The position numbers were made by a program, and so were the translations under genes. A DNA stretch of 64,000 nucleotides from NCBI GenBank assembly GCA_049642465.1, contig JBAROV010000091.1, positions 33,489 to 97,488 on the forward strand, read 5' to 3'. Shown here in pieces: positions 8,086 to 16,431 of this stretch. Source of the stretch: CAWDPQ01 sp049642465 (GTDB lineage: Bacteria; Acidobacteriota; Vicinamibacteria; Vicinamibacterales; 2-12-FULL-66-21). How positions within the stretch are numbered: the first letter of the stretch is position 1; every line of letters starts with the position of its first letter. The notes below the pieces were generated by a model. That model had not been told where the DNA came from. It saw only the letters and a program-made list of their open reading frames with translations, and did not search any database.

Positions 8086-8975
8086 TGCGGGCGCTGAAGT
8101 ATTTCGTCGCCGAAGCCGCCGCGAGCCTCTGGCGGGCGCGAATGTCGGCGCTGCTCGCGACGCTCACGATTGCCGCCGGTCTGTTCGTGCTGGGCTTCTT
8201 CCTGATCGTCAACCGCAACGTGCAGCGGGTCGCCGCGCGATGGGGGGAAGCGGCAGAATTATCCGTGTTCCTGAAAGATGATGCGACGCCGACGAATCTC
8301 AAAACGATCGACGACCTGATTGCTGGCAGCGGTCTCGCGTCTGACCGCCAGTATTTCTCGAAGGCAGATGCCTTGACGAAGTTTCGTCAGGAGTTTCCCG
8401 ATCTGGCGGCGGCGACGGCGCGACTCGAGCGGAACCCGTTTCCCGCCTCGTTCGAAGTGCGACTCGGGTCCGACGCACAGGGCGCGGGGGAGGCGGTGGA
8501 CGGTTTGGCGGCAACGCTCTCCGGTGTTCCGGGCGTGGCGGAAGTGCGGTACGACCGACGGTGGCTCAACCGTTTAAACTCAGCCGTCCGCTTCGTCGGG
8601 GGCATAGGCGCCCTCATCGTCACCATGCTGGCGATTGCCGCCGCCCTGACCGTCGCCAACGTCGTCCGCCTCGCGGCGTATGCGCGCCGTGACGAAATTG
8701 AAATCATGCAGCTGGTGGGCGCCCCGTTGGCCTATGTGCGGGGGCCGTTCATCGTCGAGGGCGTGCTCCAGGGCGGCGTCGGGGCGTTGTTGGCGCTGCT
8801 GTCTCTTGCTGTGGCGTTTGCCGTGACCCGGGCCCGGTATGGGTCGATGGCGGCCGAAGCGCTTGGTCTCGGGTCGATCACATTTTTGCCGGTCGAACTG
8901 TGCGTTCTTCTGATTGCCGGAGGGATGCTCCTTGGCTGTCTCGGGGGCTTCGTCGTCGCGCGGAACGTAAGCTGA
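8085..8975 (+). CDS. ftsX: Cell division permease-like protein FtsX
   Basis: This 296-residue membrane partner of FtsE has a short cytoplasmic N-terminus, a first membrane helix (ATLTIAAGLFVLGFFLIV), a periplasmic domain of about 130 residues and a C-terminal bundle of three helices. The segment VRLAAYARRDEIEIMQLVGA is the FtsX/MacB-type motif preceding the second membrane pair. The GTG start overlaps the last base of ftsE. It carries the signal that activates periplasmic wall amidases. Confidence 0.93.
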   Translation: MRALKYFVAEAAASLWRARMSALLATLTIAAGLFVLGFFLIVNRNVQRVAARWGEAAELSVFLKDDATPTNLKTIDDLIAGSGLASDRQYFSKADALTKFRQEFPDLAAATARLERNPFPASFEVRLGSDAQGAGEAVDGLAATLSGVPGVAEVRYDRRWLNRLNSAVRFVGGIGALIVTMLAIAAALTVANVVRLAAYARRDEIEIMQLVGAPLAYVRGPFIVEGVLQGGVGALLALLSLAVAFAVTRARYGSMAAEALGLGSITFLPVELCVLLIAGGMLLGCLGGFVVARNVS

Positions 8976-8991
8976 TGCGACCGACTGACCG

Positions 8992-9021
8992 TTGACACGC
9001 GCGTTGCGCTGCGACTACACT
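8992..9021 (+). promoter_or_regulatory. Sigma-70-type promoter
   Basis: TTGACA (8992-8997) and TACACT (9016-9021) are 18 bases apart, giving a predicted start near 9028 in front of the small gene at 9061. The -35 is a perfect consensus match. Confidence 0.65.
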
Positions 9022-9060
9022 CGATAAATCCGATCCAGTATGAACCAGGCGAGGAGTCGC

Positions 9061-9348
9061 ATGGCACGGTCAATCAGCCCAGCAGGGGTTCGGAGTAGTC
9101 GTGTCACCGTTCCTTCCGATTTCTACCGCGAAGAATTCATCAAACATCGCAAATGCCTCGCTGAACAACGCGAGTACTTTTCCGAGCGGGCAATCAGCGA
9201 CGCCGACCAGGCGCTTGCCCGTGTCCTCGCGCAGCTCGAACAACTCTGCGCCAAGGACGACGCAGAACAAGTGATCGGACGTCTGCTCCGCACGTTCAAC
9301 GCGGTGACGGGCTTATCCGGCTGGTCCGATCTGAAGAAGCTTCACTGA
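9061..9348 (+). CDS. Small protein of unknown function
   Basis: I do not recognise this 95-residue soluble protein. It is rich in charged residues and predicted helical, with conserved-looking stretches VTVPSDFYREEFIKHRKCLAEQ and VIGRLLRTFNAVTGLSGWSDL split by an Ala/Leu-rich helix. Start at ATG 9061 is favoured by GAGGAG at 9051-9056; an in-frame ATG at 9040 lies closer to the predicted transcription start. Its stop overlaps the probable CTG start of the glycerate kinase gene, so the two are likely coupled. Confidence 0.6.
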   Translation: MARSISPAGVRSSRVTVPSDFYREEFIKHRKCLAEQREYFSERAISDADQALARVLAQLEQLCAKDDAEQVIGRLLRTFNAVTGLSGWSDLKKLH

Positions 9349-10640
9349 GCCGTCCTCTCCAGCGGCTGCGGACCGATCTCCACGACATTCTCCGTGCGGC
9401 GGTTGACGCCGTCGATCCCGTGCGGCTCGTCACGAGTGCGCTGGCGCGTGACGCGCTCGTCGGCCGGCCCGCCCATGCGGCCGTGATCGTCGGCAAGGCC
9501 GCGTGGCCGATGGCGGCGGCCCTCGATCATTACGCCGAGTACCGAGCCATACCCGGCATCGTCGCCGGCCCGGCAATCTCGGGCCACGAACCGCCACGTA
9601 TCCTTGAACGCTTTTCTCCCGGCCATCCCCGTCCCAATCGTGCCAGTGTTGATGCCGCTGCTCGCGCGCTTTACTACGCATCGAGCTTGAAACCCGATCA
9701 AGCCCTGCTGGTCCTGTTGTCCGGTGGAGCATCCGCGATGCTTACGCTTCCGGCAGCCGGAATCTCGCTCCAGGACAAGATCGACGCAACTGATGCGCTG
9801 CTCCGCGCGGGCGTGCCTATCGACGGACTCAACACAGTCCGCAAGCATTTGTCTCGGATCAAGGGAGGGCGGCTGGCGGCGGCGTCGCCCAGCACGATGA
9901 CGCTTGCGCTGTCCGATGTACACGGTCCCCGTGAGGACGACCCGGCGGTAATCGGATCGGGACCGACGGTTGCAGACACGACTACGTTCGACGACGCACT
10001 TTGGGTGATTCGCAACAGCGGGGCGGCTGTCCCGTCGGCTGTGATCGGGCATCTCGAGCGCGGCGTGCGTGGCGAGATTGAGGAGACTGTAAAGCCCGGC
10101 GATCCGCGTCTCTCCCGCGCCGGGTTCGAAATCATTGGAAACCGACACACCGCGCTCGAGGCGGCGCTGCGCGCCGCGCAGAACCGTGGATACGTCACCC
10201 AAGTCATACCGGCAGCGACGACAGGTGAAGCACGCGACGCGGCGCAGCAATTCTTCAGCGAGGTGAGGTGGCTCGCGTCGGATGGTCCGCGGCCGCTGTG
10301 CGTGCTCGCGGCGGGCGAAACGACGGTGACGGTTCGAGGCGACGGTTTGGGTGGTCGTAACCAGGAGTTCGCCCTCGCGATGGTGCCGATAATTGGCAAT
10401 TCGGGCCGGGCCGCCGCGTTTGCGAGCGCTGGTACCGATGGCGTCGACGGTCCGACCGACGCAGCCGGAGCCGTGGTCGATTCGTCCACGCTCGAGCGCG
10501 CCCTGCGTGCCGGCGTCGATTGGCAACAGGCTCTTGCAGCAAACGACGCCTACCGCTTCTTCGAGCCACTCGGCGACCTTCTTCGATGGGGGCCAACGGG
10601 AACCAACGTGGGAGACGTCCAGGTATTCCTCGTAGCGTGA
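9345..10640 (+). CDS. Glycerate 2-kinase (DUF4147/MOFRL family)
   Basis: It is predicted to phosphorylate D-glycerate to 2-phosphoglycerate, feeding lower glycolysis. Family hallmarks are the N-terminal DUF4147 Rossmann-type domain (PGHPRPN, LLVLLSGGASAML, ALSDVHGPREDDPAVIGSGP) and the C-terminal MOFRL domain (GGRNQEFALA, AGTDGVDGPTDAAGA). The start is unusual. GTG 9420 would delete about 20 residues (RLRTDLHDILRAAVDAVDP) that match the normal family N-terminus, and no ATG, GTG or TTG lies in frame just before them. CTG at 9345, overlapping the previous stop as CTGA with GAAGAAG upstream, is the best candidate. Family assignment is firm; the exact start is not. Confidence 0.85.
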   Translation: MSRPLQRLRTDLHDILRAAVDAVDPVRLVTSALARDALVGRPAHAAVIVGKAAWPMAAALDHYAEYRAIPGIVAGPAISGHEPPRILERFSPGHPRPNRASVDAAARALYYASSLKPDQALLVLLSGGASAMLTLPAAGISLQDKIDATDALLRAGVPIDGLNTVRKHLSRIKGGRLAAASPSTMTLALSDVHGPREDDPAVIGSGPTVADTTTFDDALWVIRNSGAAVPSAVIGHLERGVRGEIEETVKPGDPRLSRAGFEIIGNRHTALEAALRAAQNRGYVTQVIPAATTGEARDAAQQFFSEVRWLASDGPRPLCVLAAGETTVTVRGDGLGGRNQEFALAMVPIIGNSGRAAAFASAGTDGVDGPTDAAGAVVDSSTLERALRAGVDWQQALAANDAYRFFEPLGDLLRWGPTGTNVGDVQVFLVA

Positions 10641-10647
10641 TACGACC

Positions 10648-10653
10648 TACAAT
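10648..10653 (+). promoter_or_regulatory. -10-like hexamer placed for a leaderless transcript
   Basis: TACAAT ends exactly seven bases before the ATG at 10661, and no Shine-Dalgarno is present. No convincing -35 is visible, so support is positional only. Confidence 0.4.
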
Positions 10654-10660
10654 CTGAAAC

Positions 10661-11071
10661 ATGCAACGCGTCGGAAAACTCATCCTTGCTGGCCTGGTCG
10701 CCCTTATCGTTACTCTGGGCCTCGGGTACGCGTGGGGAGCCTACGGACGCTCGTCCATCGAAGGCGCCCTCGACCACGCGCGCGAGCAACTCGATCTTGC
10801 GGAGGCGAGGGGCCATCTCCTGGACGCGCGCGTCAGCCTCTACAACATGAACTTCGGCGATGCGAGCCGCCGTCTCGAGGAAGCCAAGGCGCCGTTGCGA
10901 CGCACCCGCGAGCGCTATGCGGACGACGGCAAGGACAATGCGGCGCGCGCCCTGGCGACCGCGCTCGAGCAGGTGGACGAGGCGCAGCGGCTCGCCAACA
11001 AGCTCGATCAGGCAGCGAATACCAAAACCGGCGAAGCACTGGAAGCCATCAAGGTGGCCACGTCTCGGTAG
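10661..11071 (+). CDS. Membrane-anchored coiled-coil protein of unknown function
   Basis: This 136-residue protein has one N-terminal membrane helix (LILAGLVALIVTLGLGYAWG) followed by a long helical region rich in Ala, Arg, Glu and Leu that should form a coiled coil (LEEAKAPLRRTRERYADDG and the segment after it). No family is recognised. It ends directly before rnr (stop 11069-11071, rnr ATG 11072), so it is in the same transcript. The name follows only from the visible topology. Confidence 0.65.
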   Translation: MQRVGKLILAGLVALIVTLGLGYAWGAYGRSSIEGALDHAREQLDLAEARGHLLDARVSLYNMNFGDASRRLEEAKAPLRRTRERYADDGKDNAARALATALEQVDEAQRLANKLDQAANTKTGEALEAIKVATSR

Positions 11072-13339
11072 ATGTTGAATCACGAACAGCTGCTCAAGCT
11101 CATTCGCGAAAAAGTCGAGCATCCGGCGACCCCACGTGAACTGCAGCAGCGCTTGAAGATTCCGCCCGAGCAGCGCAGCACGTTCAAACGCCTGCTGAAA
11201 GACCTGGTGTCGAGCGGCGCGCTCGTTCAGACCCGCGGCAATCGGTTCGGTATTCCGGAGCTGATGAACCTCGTGGTCGGCCGGATCACGACAAATCCCC
11301 GCGGCTTCGGCTTCGTAGTCCCGGACAGGCCTGTCGAGGACGTCAGCGGCGACATCTATGTCGCCGGCAGCAATCTGAATCAGGCGATTCATGGCGACCG
11401 CGTCGTCGCGCGAATCGAGCGCGTGTCCGATCGGGGCGCTGAAGGACGAATCGTCAGAATCCTCGAGCGCGGTGCGTCCACGACTGTTGGCCGGTACGAC
11501 GTTGATGAACGCGGGTTCGGCTTCGTCGTCCCGTTCGATCGCCGTCTGATCATGGACGTGCAAATTCCATCTGGCGAGGAACGGGACTCGAAGCCCGGCG
11601 ACATGGTGACAGTCGAGATCACTCGTTGGCCGACTCCGGCGCGCGGGCCGCTCGGGCGCGTCATGGAAGTGCTGGGGTCGATTGATGAGCCGGGGGTTGA
11701 CACCGAAATCATCATTCGGAAATACGGCATACCAGACTCACACTCCGAAGAAGCAACCACCGAAGCCCGGCGGCTCGGCCACGAGGTACGCGAGAAGGAT
11801 CTTCGTGGGCGTAGCGATTTCCGCGGGCTAACGACGGTAACCATAGACGGCGAACACGCGCGAGATTTCGATGACGCCATCACGCTCGAGCGGTTGCCGG
11901 GAGGCAACTACTGGTTAGGTGTTCACATCGCGGATGTCGCGCACTATGTACCGGAAGGGAGCGCACTCGACCAAGAGGCGTACGAGCGGGGAACCTCCGT
12001 GTATTTCCCCGAGCGGGCCGTGCACATGTTTCCCTCCGAGCTTGCCACTGGCCTTTGCAGCCTGAACCCCGAGGTCGATCGGCTGGTTCAATCCTGCTTG
12101 ATGGAAATCGATCCGCGTGGACAGGTCGTTCGTTATGAATTACACGACGCCGTGATTCACAGCAACGCGAGAACGACCTACACGGAAGTCAACGCGATGT
12201 TGACCGAGCGTGATGCGGAAACGCGGGCGCGCTATACAGATCTGCTGCCGCTCTTCGAGCAGATGCGGGAGCTCTTTGAAATTCTCAACCGCCGGCGTCA
12301 TCGCCGTGGTTCGATTGATTTCGATCTCAAGGAACCTGAAATCGTGCTCGACGACGAGGGACTGGTCGAGGAGATTGTTGCGCTGGAGCGGAACGTTGCG
12401 CACCGCATCATCGAAGAGTTCATGCTCGTGGCCAACGAGACAGTGGCGCAGCACCTCGAGGATCACGCCGTCCCCAGTCTGTTCCGCGTTCATGAGGAGC
12501 CCGATCCGCTGAAGGTGGAGGAGTTCGAGCAGTTCGTGACCACGCTCGGCTACAGCCTGGCAGCTCCGAAGGGCAGCGTGAAGCCGAGGCACTTTCAGAA
12601 GCTCGTCGAAAAGATGCGCGGCACTCCCGAAGAGAAGCCGATCGCGTTTCTGATGCTCCGGACGATGCAGAAGGCGCGCTACGATGCGTCAAACCTCGGG
12701 CACTTCGGGCTTGCCGCCGAGAGTTATACCCACTTCACATCGCCGATTCGCCGCTATCCCGATCTCGTCGTCCACCGTACGCTGCGCGAGTTCCGTCATG
12801 GTCTCAGCAGCGAGGAACGCCGCGAGGAACTATTGGACGAGTTGCCGGAAACCGCGCGGCATACCTCGGAGCGCGAGCGCCGCGCGGATGATGCCGAACG
12901 CGAACTGGTGCAGTGGAAGAAAGTCCGGTTCATGGCGGACAAGGTGGGGGACGAGTTCCACGGTTACATCACCGGGGTCACGGCATTTGGCTTGTTCATC
13001 GAGCTCGTCGAACATTTCGTCGAAGGGCTGGTGCATATCTCGACGATGGCGGATGACTATTACCGGTTTGTCGAGCGGGCGCACCTCCTGCGCGGCGAGA
13101 ATACGGGACGGGTCTATCGTCTTGGCGACCGCGTCCAGGTCCAGGTCGTCAAAGTCGATATGGAACGGCGTCAAGTGGATCTTGGCCTCGTCGAGATCCT
13201 CGACACGGTGCGGGCGACCGAGCAGGGGAGGGGACCGCGGAGGAGCAAGGCGGAACCCAAACGCGAGCGGCACCTGAAGGCCGGTCGCAGAAAACAACGC
13301 CCCGGGCGGCGTGAGCGCGGCGCAAAGCGCCGCCGATAG
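11072..13339 (+). CDS. rnr: Ribonuclease R
   Basis: This 755-residue 3'-5' exoribonuclease degrades structured RNA. It has an N-terminal winged-helix region (QRSTFKRLLKDLVSSGALVQ), two cold-shock/OB segments with GRITTNPRGFGFVVPD and VDERGFGFVVP, the RNB catalytic domain with DGEHARDFDDAI (metal-binding aspartates) and HFTSPIRRYPDLVVHR, and a C-terminal S1 domain (GYITGVTAFGLFIELVEHFV). The tail is very basic, as is usual for RNase R. The start follows the upstream stop with no gap. Confidence 0.96.
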   Translation: MLNHEQLLKLIREKVEHPATPRELQQRLKIPPEQRSTFKRLLKDLVSSGALVQTRGNRFGIPELMNLVVGRITTNPRGFGFVVPDRPVEDVSGDIYVAGSNLNQAIHGDRVVARIERVSDRGAEGRIVRILERGASTTVGRYDVDERGFGFVVPFDRRLIMDVQIPSGEERDSKPGDMVTVEITRWPTPARGPLGRVMEVLGSIDEPGVDTEIIIRKYGIPDSHSEEATTEARRLGHEVREKDLRGRSDFRGLTTVTIDGEHARDFDDAITLERLPGGNYWLGVHIADVAHYVPEGSALDQEAYERGTSVYFPERAVHMFPSELATGLCSLNPEVDRLVQSCLMEIDPRGQVVRYELHDAVIHSNARTTYTEVNAMLTERDAETRARYTDLLPLFEQMRELFEILNRRRHRRGSIDFDLKEPEIVLDDEGLVEEIVALERNVAHRIIEEFMLVANETVAQHLEDHAVPSLFRVHEEPDPLKVEEFEQFVTTLGYSLAAPKGSVKPRHFQKLVEKMRGTPEEKPIAFLMLRTMQKARYDASNLGHFGLAAESYTHFTSPIRRYPDLVVHRTLREFRHGLSSEERREELLDELPETARHTSERERRADDAERELVQWKKVRFMADKVGDEFHGYITGVTAFGLFIELVEHFVEGLVHISTMADDYYRFVERAHLLRGENTGRVYRLGDRVQVQVVKVDMERRQVDLGLVEILDTVRATEQGRGPRRSKAEPKRERHLKAGRRKQRPGRRERGAKRRR

Positions 13340-13357
13340 GGCGTGTCAGGGCTCTTT

Positions 13358-15298
13358 ATGGACGCTTCTGTCCTTACCCGGTCGATCGTCATAGGAACCG
13401 CTGGTCATATCGATCACGGCAAGAGTGCGCTCGTCCGTGCGCTGACGGGTATCGATCCAGACCGATTGAAGGAGGAGAAGGCGCGGGGTATTACGATCGA
13501 CCTCGGCTTTGCTCATCTGGTCGAAGGTGATGTGCACTTCGCCTTCGTCGACGTGCCAGGACACGAGCGATTTGTGCGGAACATGCTGGCCGGCGCTGGT
13601 GGGATCGACGCCGTGCTCCTCGTAGTCGCCGCTGATGAATCCGTCATGCCGCAAACGCGCGAGCACTTCGCAATCTGTCGGCTGCTGAACGTCTCGTCGG
13701 GGGCCATCGTGTTGACGAAGAGCGATCTCGCTGACCCTGACACGCTGGAGCTGGTGGCGCTCGAAGTGCGCGAAATGGTCGCCGGATCGTTCCTGGAACA
13801 TGCGCCTCTGGTAGCCGTGTCGTCGAAGACCGGTGAGGGGCTGGACGCGTTGAAGGCGGCGCTCGGCGAGCTGGTTTCGACGGTCCGGCCGCGACACGCC
13901 ACCGGGACTACGCGGTTACCTGTCGATCGCGTGTTTACGTTGAAGGGCTTCGGAACCGTCGTCACTGGCACGCTGGTGTCGGGAACGCTGCGAGAGGGAC
14001 AATCGGTCTCGCTGTTGCCAGGGTCCTTGGCGGCGACCGTTCGCGGTCTTCAGGTGCACGGGCACCAGGAGTCGTCCGCAGAAGCGGGGCAGCGGACGGC
14101 GGTAAACCTCGCCGGCATCAACGTCACCGACATCGAACGCGGTGTGACCCTTTGCACGCCGGGTTCCTTCGCGCCGACCAGGAGACTCGACGTGGTCGTC
14201 GATCTGTTGCCGGCATCAAAACCGCTGCGTCATGGCGCACGCGTCCGCTTTCATCAGGGCACCAGTGAGCTGATCGGCCGGATTGCGCTGGCCGGGCGCG
14301 GCGACGAGGGGCCCGCGAGCGATCCACTCGTCGAGATTCAACCGGGACAATCGGCGCAGGCTCGATTACGACTCGAGCGGCCTGCGGTGGTGACGCGTGG
14401 CGATCGGTTCATCCTCCGTGCGTACTCGCCGCCCATGACCATCGGGGGCGGAAGTGTTCTCGATCCCGAACCCCCTCGAGGAGCTATCCGCACCTCCTCC
14501 GGTCTAGCCCGGTTCCGCCGAGTCCAACCCTCAGTCGCGCCAGCCGAAGTCTTGATGACGTTTATCGAGGAGCGCGGCTTTCATGGACTGCCGCGGCCGG
14601 CCGTACTGAGCCGCGCCGGCCTGTCACCGGACGACAGTGCGCAAGTCGTCGCTCGGCTCGTTGCCGCCGGCCGGATTGCGGTGATCGGCGACCTGCTGGT
14701 GTCGCAGGAGTTGCTGAAACGAGCCGCCAATACGCTCGTGACGGCACTCGAGGCACACCATGCGGCCGATCCATTGTCCGAGGGCTTGCACCGGGAAGAA
14801 GCGCGTGAACGTCTGATGCCGCGGGCACCCGCCGCCGTCTTCGATGCCGTTGTCGAGCCACTGGCCGCCAGTGGGACGATCTCGTCGCGCGAGCGTCTGT
14901 CACTCGCGGGACATACCGTGTCATTGTCCGGTGAGGAGCAAAGGATTCGAGAGGCGCTCGTCCGGCTGTATTTCGACGCGGGCCTTGCGCCGCTCGATCA
15001 AGCAGCCGCGCGCGCGGCCGTGCGTGCCGATGAGCGCGTAGCGGATCGGATGCTCGCCCTCCTCATCCGGCAACGGACGCTGGTGAAGATTGACAATCTG
15101 TTGTTTCACGCCGAACGACTGGAGGCCCTGAAGGAGGACCTGCGCAAGCTCAAAACAGCCGGCACGGCCGTGCGTCTGGACGTGGGGACTTTCAAAGAAC
15201 GCTATGGAGTGACACGGAAGTTCGCGATTCCGCTGCTGGAGTACCTCGATCGGGAGCGCGTGACGCGCCGGGTGGGCGAGTCGAGAGTTCTGGTCTAG
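13358..15298 (+). CDS. selB: Selenocysteine-specific elongation factor SelB
   Basis: This 646-residue translational GTPase delivers Sec-tRNA to in-frame UGA codons next to a SECIS element. G1 is AGHIDHGKSALV, the switch region is EEKARGITIDLGFA, G3 is DVPGHERF and G4 is LTKSD. The C-terminal third has the winged-helix series typical of SelB (ending in YGVTRKFAIPLLEYLDRERVTRR). ATG 13358 is preferred, with AGGG six bases upstream; GTG 13343 would add five residues. It implies that the organism makes selenoproteins, but selA, selC and selD are not in this window. Confidence 0.95.
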   Translation: MDASVLTRSIVIGTAGHIDHGKSALVRALTGIDPDRLKEEKARGITIDLGFAHLVEGDVHFAFVDVPGHERFVRNMLAGAGGIDAVLLVVAADESVMPQTREHFAICRLLNVSSGAIVLTKSDLADPDTLELVALEVREMVAGSFLEHAPLVAVSSKTGEGLDALKAALGELVSTVRPRHATGTTRLPVDRVFTLKGFGTVVTGTLVSGTLREGQSVSLLPGSLAATVRGLQVHGHQESSAEAGQRTAVNLAGINVTDIERGVTLCTPGSFAPTRRLDVVVDLLPASKPLRHGARVRFHQGTSELIGRIALAGRGDEGPASDPLVEIQPGQSAQARLRLERPAVVTRGDRFILRAYSPPMTIGGGSVLDPEPPRGAIRTSSGLARFRRVQPSVAPAEVLMTFIEERGFHGLPRPAVLSRAGLSPDDSAQVVARLVAAGRIAVIGDLLVSQELLKRAANTLVTALEAHHAADPLSEGLHREEARERLMPRAPAAVFDAVVEPLAASGTISSRERLSLAGHTVSLSGEEQRIREALVRLYFDAGLAPLDQAAARAAVRADERVADRMLALLIRQRTLVKIDNLLFHAERLEALKEDLRKLKTAGTAVRLDVGTFKERYGVTRKFAIPLLEYLDRERVTRRVGESRVLV

Positions 15299-15486
15299 GT
15301 GCGATCGACCGGCCGCGCGTCCTTGGTGCTGGTCTCGATGCGAGCGCCTTCCTTGGTCGCGTCTTTGAAATTTCGAATTCCCTTGCCGATCCCCCGCCCG
15401 ATGTCAGGCAGGCGATTCGCACCAAAGATCAGGATGATGATGAAGAGGATAACGATCAGCTCGGGAATCCCGAGGTGGCCAAACAT
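15295..15486 (-). CDS. tatA: Twin-arginine translocase subunit TatA/E
   Basis: This 63-residue protein has the TatA form: a short periplasmic end, one membrane helix (GIPELIVILFIIILIFGANR), the hinge LPDIGRGIGKGIRNFKDA amphipathic helix and a charged tail. It forms the pore component for export of folded proteins. It converges on selB, and the two stop codons overlap inside the palindrome CTAG at 15295-15298. Its start region overlaps that of the divergent VWA gene. Confidence 0.93.
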   Translation of the reverse strand: MFGHLGIPELIVILFIIILIFGANRLPDIGRGIGKGIRNFKDATKEGARIETSTKDARPVDRT

Positions 15487-15505
15487 GGCGGCTCCTTATT
15501 CACAC

Positions 15506-16396
15506 GTGAAATGTGATTCTATCACCGATTCCCCGAGGGGGCTGGCCACCTTGGCGGCCGTGTTTATCGCCGTAATCCTCGCGTTTGCGGTGCCCGCGGC
15601 GCCTCAATTCACGTCGGGCGTGAACGTTGTCGAGGTGTATGCCACGGTCACCGATCAGTCGGGTGAGCTCGTGAGGGGGCTCACCCGTGACGATTTCGTC
15701 ATCAAGGAGGACCACCAGCTGCAGACCATCTCGACGTTTGCCGCAGGGGATTTTCCACTTTCCGTGGCCGTCGCCGTGGATCGCTCGTTCAGCATGGCCG
15801 CGGGGGGCCGGCTTGCCGTGGCCCGGGCGGCCGCCAAGGCGTTTCTGGGTGAACTGCGACCGTCGGACGAGGCGATGGTCCTCGCCATTGGTTCGACCGT
15901 CGAGACCGTCGCGCCACGAAGCAACCGACGCGAAGAGCAATATGCCGCGCTCGACCGCCTCGACTCCTGGGGAAACACGGGCCTGCACGATGCGATCATC
16001 GCTGGAATCGAGGGCGTGCAGGACGCGAAAGGTCGACGCGCGCTGGTGCTGCTCTCCGACGGAGACGATCGCTTCAGTACCGCGACGGCAGCCGAAGCGC
16101 TCGGTCGCGCTCGCCGCTCGGACGTCATGGTGTATCCCATTGCGCTGGGGCGCACCCGTCCATCGCTTTTTGTCGAATTGGCGGCGCTCACCGGCGGGCG
16201 GTCGTTCCACGTGCAGCCGAAACTGCTCGCAGAGACGCTGCGCGGCATTGCACGCGAACTCCGATATCAATACTTGCTCGGTTACACGCCCACGCGTTCC
16301 ATCGTGGCGGGTGAGGAGAACTGGCGATCGATTGATGTCGCCGTGAATCGCCCCGGCGTCCGCGTGCGCGCGCGAGACGGATATCTCGCGAAGTGA
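15506..16396 (+). CDS. Secreted VWA-domain protein (acidobacterial type)
   Basis: This protein of about 296 residues has an N-terminal hydrophobic signal segment (LATLAAVFIAVILAFAVPAA), a short beta domain (VNVVEVYATVTDQSGELV) and a von Willebrand A domain with the MIDAS motif AVDRSFSM and the distal VLLSDGDD. It ends in the family signature YQYLLGYTPT. This architecture is abundant in Acidobacteriota; the function is unknown, presumably metal-dependent protein binding outside the cytoplasm. I chose GTG 15506 because it starts just before the signal segment; ATG 15485 overlaps the divergent tatA start, and TTG 15551 is possible. Confidence 0.85.
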   Translation: MKCDSITDSPRGLATLAAVFIAVILAFAVPAAPQFTSGVNVVEVYATVTDQSGELVRGLTRDDFVIKEDHQLQTISTFAAGDFPLSVAVAVDRSFSMAAGGRLAVARAAAKAFLGELRPSDEAMVLAIGSTVETVAPRSNRREEQYAALDRLDSWGNTGLHDAIIAGIEGVQDAKGRRALVLLSDGDDRFSTATAAEALGRARRSDVMVYPIALGRTRPSLFVELAALTGGRSFHVQPKLLAETLRGIARELRYQYLLGYTPTRSIVAGEENWRSIDVAVNRPGVRVRARDGYLAK

Positions 16397-16428
16397 GGTC
16401 GGGAGGACGGGAGGTCGGGAGGTCGGGT
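16397..16428. repeat. Octamer tandem array (GGTCGGGA-type), left flank of flavoprotein gene
   Basis: Four eight-base units follow directly on the VWA stop codon: GGTCGGGA, GGACGGGA, GGTCGGGA, GGTCGGGT. Bases 16400-16422 are a perfect 23-base inverted match to 17618-17640 on the far side of the flavoprotein gene. Confidence 0.9.
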
Positions 16429-16431
16429 CTG

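Noticed and set aside
9342..10526. A 394-codon minus-strand frame opposite the glycerate kinase gene
   Set aside because: Antisense to a well-supported enzyme; composition is Arg/His-rich as in other shadows.
15299..15505. N-terminal extension of the VWA protein
   Set aside because: It is antisense to tatA and lies before the signal segment; translation should begin at about 15506.
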